A stretch of 64,000 nucleotides of DNA from Lindgomyces ingoldianus (taxonomy: Eukaryota > Ascomycota > Dothideomycetes > Pleosporales > Lindgomycetaceae): positions 216,107-280,106 of the forward strand of contig NW_022985200.1 of assembly GCF_010093535.1 (NCBI RefSeq). Reading direction: 5' to 3'. How positions within the stretch are numbered: position 1 is the stretch's first letter; each line of letters opens with the position of its first letter. The notes beneath the pieces were generated by a model. That model saw only the letters and a list, made by a program, of their open reading frames with translations, searched no databases and was not told the origin of the DNA. Shown here one piece after another: positions 59,073 to 64,000 of this stretch. A program made the position numbers and the translations under genes.

Positions 59073-59863
59073 TAAAAGCTTTTATAAATCTTTTTTTAAA
59101 AACTATTAAGTACTATACTTTAGTTAAAATCCTTAAGATACTTAAAATATTCTACCTTAATATAAAAAAAATATAAAGTACTATATAGTATAATAAATAA
59201 TAAGTAACTATAAAACTTTACTATATTAGCTATTTAAAAACTTTATGTGTAAAAAAAGAAAAAAAAGAATTAGTATAACACTAGCTAAACACACTTACTA
59301 AGCTAAATTTACACTAACTATATATAGAAATAGAAGGTGGCTCTTCTAAAGTATACTCTAGATATAAAAAAAAAATTAAGGCTAAATAGCTACTAGTATA
59401 GTTGCTAGACTTTATTATAGTAACACTACAACTACTTAGTTAAATAGTTCTAGTAGTATTAGTCTATGTTAAAATAAAAAATAAGTAAGAACTTAAAAAA
59501 ATAATAAATTATATTTAAACTTTAATTTAAACTACATACAACTAAACTAGAATATAAGTAGACATAGTTTTAGCAAGTAATTTTAACTAACATAACTAAT
59601 TATAAAAAGAAGATAATATATTAAACACTTACTAAAGTAAAGTAACTTTTATTATACACTTTATAGTAAACTATTTACTTTATAGTCTACTTTCTAGAGG
59701 CATAAAACTATAGTAGTAAGAAATAAGTAAAAGCACTATTAATTTAATGCTAACTTTAAACAACTTAGTAGCTATAGTACTATGCTATAAAGTCTATAAG
59801 ATAGAATATAAGTTAAATTATAAAGTAATTAAAATAACTTTTAATATAAACACTTTAAAATAG
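59073..59863 (+). pseudogene. Tad1-like LINE copy B, segment 2: endonuclease
   Basis: After removal of copia-3 the LINE frame continues on plus with an endonuclease/exonuclease/phosphatase-like pattern: SRYKKKIKAK, LVVLVYVKIKN, then SNFN and the C-terminal STINLML (about 59730-59755). Stops are RIP-type. Confidence 0.68.
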
Positions 59864-59865
59864 TA

Positions 59866-60965
59866 ACGTACTTTATAGGCAAGTTACTTACACACCTAAG
59901 TTACTTACTTTTGCTAAGACCCTACTAAACTACTCTTTCTACACTAATACATTCCCTACAACACTACTTAAACACGCTAAAAGAATGTTAGATATAGCTT
60001 ACACTCTAAGCTTTTAAATAAGACATAAAACTCTTAAAGAAATGTGCTACAGCTATGTGTAAAGTCTTATAAAAAATAATAAATAACTATAGTGCTAGAC
60101 AACCTTTACAAGCTAATTCTACAGCTAAATTACAAAGGCTAGGTAATAAAAAGAAGCAAGTAATTTTTAAGACTATACTTAAGCTATATGTGTAAGAAAT
60201 TTCCCCTTAAATAGCATTTATAGCTAATATAGCTAATTCTTTGCGCGCTAAGCATAATCTAGGCTATGTTTATATAAACTAGCTTAGTATGTTTATAAAG
60301 TGTTATTTAAAGCTTAAAGTAAAGTTTTAAGTGTAAGTATAGTTAAAAGATATTTAGCTAATTATAAAGCCTATCTTACTAAAGTTATATGTGTTATTAT
60401 TCTAAATGCTATACTTAGCTTTAATATTCTCTATAAGGCTAAACCTGCTTTAAATTACTTTAGAACTCTTATAAAAAGCTCTTTTATAGTTATACTTACA
60501 CTTAAATATTACTTTAAGCTCTAAATAATGCTTTATAAATATACTAGGCTAGTTTATGCAAACATAGCCTAGATTACGCTTAGCGCGCAAAGAATTAGCT
60601 ATATTAGCTATAAATGCTATCTAAGAGGAAATTCCTTGCGCATATAGCTTAACTATAGTCTTAATAATTACCTACTTCTTTTTATTACCTAGCCTTTGTA
60701 ATTTAGCTGTAGAATTAGCTTGTAAAGGTTATCTAGTGCTATAGTTATTTATTATCTTTTATAGAACTCTATATATAGCTATAGCATGTTTCTTTAAAAG
60801 TTTTATATCTTATTTAAAAGCTTAAAGTATAAGCTGTATCTAACATTTTTTTAGCACATCTAAGTAGTGTTCTAGGGAATGTATTAGTGTAGGAAGAGTA
60901 GTTTAGTAGGGTCTTAGTAAAAGTAAGTAACTTAGGTGTGTAAGCAACTCGCCTGTGAAGTACGT
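59866..60965 (-). mobile_element. 1100 bp palindromic pogo derivative, heavily RIPped
   Basis: TA flanks (59864-59865, 60966-60967), TIRs and a loop in reverse orientation are present. The length is exactly 1100 bp, as in the copies at 16934 and 30670. It is inserted in the endonuclease/RT boundary of LINE copy B, a different site from the insertion in copy A. Confidence 0.92.
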
Positions 60966-60967
60966 TA

Positions 60968-62092
60968 AGTAAAAGTAAGACTATTATTTAAAAATGCACT
61001 ATAAAAAGTAATATAAATAAAAGTTAAAAAAACACTTAAAGCTAAACTAATAAAAAGTAGTGTATAGCAACAAATAAATAGGCTAATAAAAGTAGTATTA
61101 AAAGTAGTCTATAAGCTAACTCTAAGAGCTAGGCTCTTACTATATGCAAAAAAATAGTAGACTGTAGACTTTACACAGTTATAAAAAGTATATACACACT
61201 AAAGAAATAAAGTAAAAGTAAAATAGTAAGCAAAAAAAATAAGTATAAAAATAAAATAATAAGTAAAAGTAGTAGTAAAAATTTTTTATAATATAACATA
61301 GTAATAGTATAGAACTTACTAAAAGAACTTTTTAGTAAATAATGCTAATATTTAAAAAGCTATAAAATACTTTAAGCTAAATAGTGCTATAATATTTAAT
61401 AAAATACTTTCTTTAAAAAAAAACTAATAAATTAAGTATAAAAAGAAATTTAAAAATAGTAAATAAGTTACTATAGTTATTTTTTCTACTACTTTTAGAC
61501 ACTATTAAGAATAAGAGCAAATGCTAGTAATATAACCTAGTTAGCATGCCTAACCTAACTATAGATAAAATAGAATGCTGTCTGTTTACAGCTAAGCTGT
61601 AGAAGGCACTAGGCAATAATAGGCTCCTAGTTATAGTATAGAGGCAGCTATAGCTAGTTATAAAAAAAATCCTACTTTTATTTTAAATATTATTAAAAAA
61701 AAGTTATTTTAGTATAGTAAAAAAATGCTTAAATTATCTTACTTAAAAAGCTAAAAAAAAGTAACTATAAAGTAGTAAAGTTATAAAAACTTATTTTTTT
61801 ACTATTAACTTTCAGTAAGATTTTTAAAGCTATTATAGTAAAAAAATTTTTATATATAATAAAAATATATAAGTTACTTTTTATAAACTACTTTAGTAAA
61901 AGAAAATAGTAATTAGTAAAATAAGTGCTATTAATGTTATAAAAATACATCTATAATGTATAAAAATTTAAAAAAGTGCTAAGTCTAGTAAGCTTTACTA
62001 TAAAAAAGGCATATAATAAAGTATGTAAAGACAGGCTAACCTAGAGGCTCTATGCTAGAGGGATACTACTAGGCCTAGTATAATAGATAGAC
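60968..62092 (+). pseudogene. Tad1-like LINE copy B, segment 3: RT N-terminus and core
   Basis: The plus strand matches 29380-27115 of copy A in reverse (without the variant pogo) and ends inside the RT core (KVLSLVSFTIKKAYN, then RLYARGILLGL at about 62045-62080), where the inverted copia fragment begins. Confidence 0.78.
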
Positions 62093-63636
62093 TGTTGAAT
62101 AGGCTCCAACAGCTAGCTGCTTATGGTATAAGCACTTAAGTAGCAAGAGTAAGAGTGGTGTACAGTGTGCACAGCGTATAAGGTAGGTAAGGTAAGGGCA
62201 ACATGTTTCTAGTTCTATTACTCTTTTCTTTCCTTTATATAGAGGAAAAGGGGGATATTTAGATGTTTATGCACAAAGGTTTACACATAAGTATTATGTA
62301 ACATAGATACATAATCCTGCTTATATATAATTACTTGTATCTAGGCTGCAACGCTGCTACTATGTATAGACACTAGCAACTTTTCTTTTTATCTAAAAAG
62401 TTACCTTCTGTACACATTACCTCTTTTCTGTCTATGTAGGTCTATTTAATTACGTTCTACTTTTACTTTACTCTATTTATTAAAACTTGCCTCTAGTAAT
62501 GCTGTGCGTTAGAATAGGCTAGTTATGCTATATAAATAGCTTTTCTCTTCTTTATTCTTTTTTTTTTAAGCCTTACTGTATAATCCCCTAGCTCTTTTCT
62601 CTTTTTATATAGTGCTAGCAGTAACAGATCCTTATAATAAAAAAAATAAGTGTGTATAATATAAAAAAAAAATAAAACAAAAAAAATAAGCTTTATATAA
62701 AAGTGTTATTAGTCTAGTTAGTCTAAGGCATCTTTGCGCACAGGATCTAGCTAGTCTACAGATGCTTCTATCTAGACAAAGAGGTAGTTAGTTAGAACTA
62801 ATAATTAAAAAGCTTAGTTTAGTATTTTTTTTATATATATATTTACTAAGTTATTTTTACTATTAATTTACTTTATTTTAGTAATTTCCTTTTTCTTATA
62901 TAATTTATAGAGTAATATAATATTAATTATTAGTTACTTTTTACTAGTAGTGCCTAGCTTAATAAGGTAATTATATAAAAACCTTAAATTTATGTAAATT
63001 ACTACTAGAATTAGTAGTAGTTTAAGCATTTATATAATTTACTATAAAGTTATACTAAAGGTAATTACATTATTAAACCCTCTAACTATTCTATATAGTT
63101 TACTAGTAAGAACACTTCTAGTTACTCTTTTACACTTAGTAGAATTTTAGTGTATAATGTTACTTAGTATTTTAAAGTAGTTGCTTTACTTTATATAGTC
63201 TTTATTACTTAATATAATTAAAAATCTTAGCTATAAGCTAAAGTTTTTATTATTAGTAAATAATCTATTTATAAAAATAAATAGCTTTACATAATTAAGC
63301 TATAATAGTAAAAAGGTAAAAAACTATACTTACTATTATCTATCTACTATTAGATTTATGCATTAAGTGTGTTAATATTATTATGTAAAAAGTTTATAGT
63401 TTATGTAGTAATAGACAGGTTAAATGCTACCTCTAGTTAACACATAAATGTAATATATGCCTCTTTTACATGTTACTTAATATATTATTATGCAGCATCT
63501 TTATTCTTTAAGTTAATTATATAAAAGTAGCTTACTTATCTCTTCTAAGTAAAAACTACTATGTTATGCGTAAGTTTAATTCTTTTACTATTAAACTTAA
63601 TAAGCTGCTTCTCTACTAAAATAGTCTTACTCTTTA
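62093..63636 (-). mobile_element. inverted 3' fragment of a copia-3 relative
   Basis: A 280 bp LTR (62093-62372, TGTTGAATAGG...ATAGACA) is followed on the minus strand by the RNase H and RT parts of copia-3 in reverse order (62373-63636). It stops where copia-3 position ~57545 would be. The LTR is 14 bp longer than those of copia-3 and partly diverged, so it is a separate, truncated insertion. Confidence 0.82.
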
Positions 63637-63912
63637 TTAGCAGAGCTTGCTCTGCTTATTATATTTAGGTTTGCAGAACAAAAAGTTTAGCAGAATCTCC
63701 TCTTTTAGACGCGCTAGTTAGTCAGAATTTCTTCAGATAAACCCTAGTAACACTGTTTCTCTGTTAGCTTATGTGTTTCTTATATTCTTTTTTAAAAAAA
63801 ATGTATACCTAATGTAAGTGCACCTTTATGCTAATTTGCATGCAGTTTGCTCTAGCATGCGTTGTGTAAAACATATTTAAATTATAGTTAGTTGCGTCTG
63901 TTCCACCTCTCT
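63637..63912. mobile_element. possible hAT-like terminus and unassigned sequence
   Basis: At 63641 the sequence CAGAGCTTGCTCTGC begins just where homology to copia-3 ends; CAGAG... and a near-palindromic end are reminiscent of hAT TIRs. No partner end or transposase is visible before the window ends. The rest (to 63912) is less RIPped and unrecognised. Confidence 0.25.
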
Positions 63913-63914
63913 AG

Positions 63915-64000
63915 CCACATCGGTGTGTCGGGGATTGGCATCAGCCACATTGGTGTGTCGAGGATTGGCATCAGCCGCATCGATGTGTCGGGGATTAGCA
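63915..64000. repeat. 30 bp tandem repeat at the window edge
   Basis: Two full units and most of a third (63915-63944, 63945-63974, 63975-64000) share CCACATCGGTGTGTCGGGGA followed by TTGGCATCAG. The unit is ten codons; on minus it reads an ANPRHTDVAD decapeptide repeat in frame, ending after EVEQTQLTII at a stop, and on plus GISHIGVS-like. It may be the repetitive end of a protein gene lying mostly outside the window. Confidence 0.7.

Overview
This window looks like an AT-rich, transposon-packed compartment of a filamentous ascomycete chromosome (Pezizomycotina; a Dothideomycete-like bipartite genome is my guess, not proven). Almost all of it is dead mobile DNA saturated with C-to-T/G-to-A changes: conserved Gln, Arg and Trp codons have become TAG/TAA/TGA while reading frames and element lengths are preserved, which is the signature of repeat-induced point mutation (RIP). 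Two GC-richer islands keep intact intron-containing genes: about 34.6-36.5 kb (an aldehyde dehydrogenase) and about 45.7-51.5 kb (a nicotianamine synthase, an amidohydrolase and a decayed membrane-protein gene). There are two assembly gaps (14112-14849, 38811-38870).

Layout. 1-10.06 kb: two pogo/Fot1-type DNA transposon copies in opposite orientation; the second is split by a chromodomain Ty3/gypsy element (gypsy-1, 2304-10044). 10.07-12.54 kb: a partial palindromic pogo derivative, then a non-RIPped 1.5 kb copia-like element with a gag frame whose long terminal repeats are inverted (10846-12380), then a pogo end. 12.5-32.7 kb: one Tad1-like LINE on the minus strand, opened by a Ty1/copia element (copia-1), itself opened by a palindromic pogo derivative, itself opened by a second gypsy (gypsy-2); two more pogo-type elements sit in the LINE. 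32.7-34.58 kb: a full-length 1866 bp pogo. 34.6-36.5 kb: aldehyde dehydrogenase. 37-45.6 kb: AT-rich relics, an inverted repeat, a tandem array, a second 1866 bp pogo and a composite pogo. 46-51.5 kb: gene island. 51.5-62.1 kb: a second LINE copy on the plus strand, carrying copia-3 (52883-59067) and another palindromic element. 62.1-63.6 kb: inverted fragment of copia-3. 63.9-64 kb: a 30 bp tandem repeat running off the edge.

The intact genes look metabolic. The amidohydrolase and nicotianamine synthase lie in the same orientation (amidohydrolase upstream), with 529 bp between them. The aldehyde dehydrogenase sits about 320 bp from a pogo end. Most of the interest is in the mobile elements: an inverted-LTR gag element, a family of exactly 1100 bp palindromes built from the 5' end of the pogo element, TIRs with swapped duplicated core motifs, an antisense Cys-rich/coiled-coil frame in gypsy-1, and a consistent escape from RIP at the outer LTR edges.
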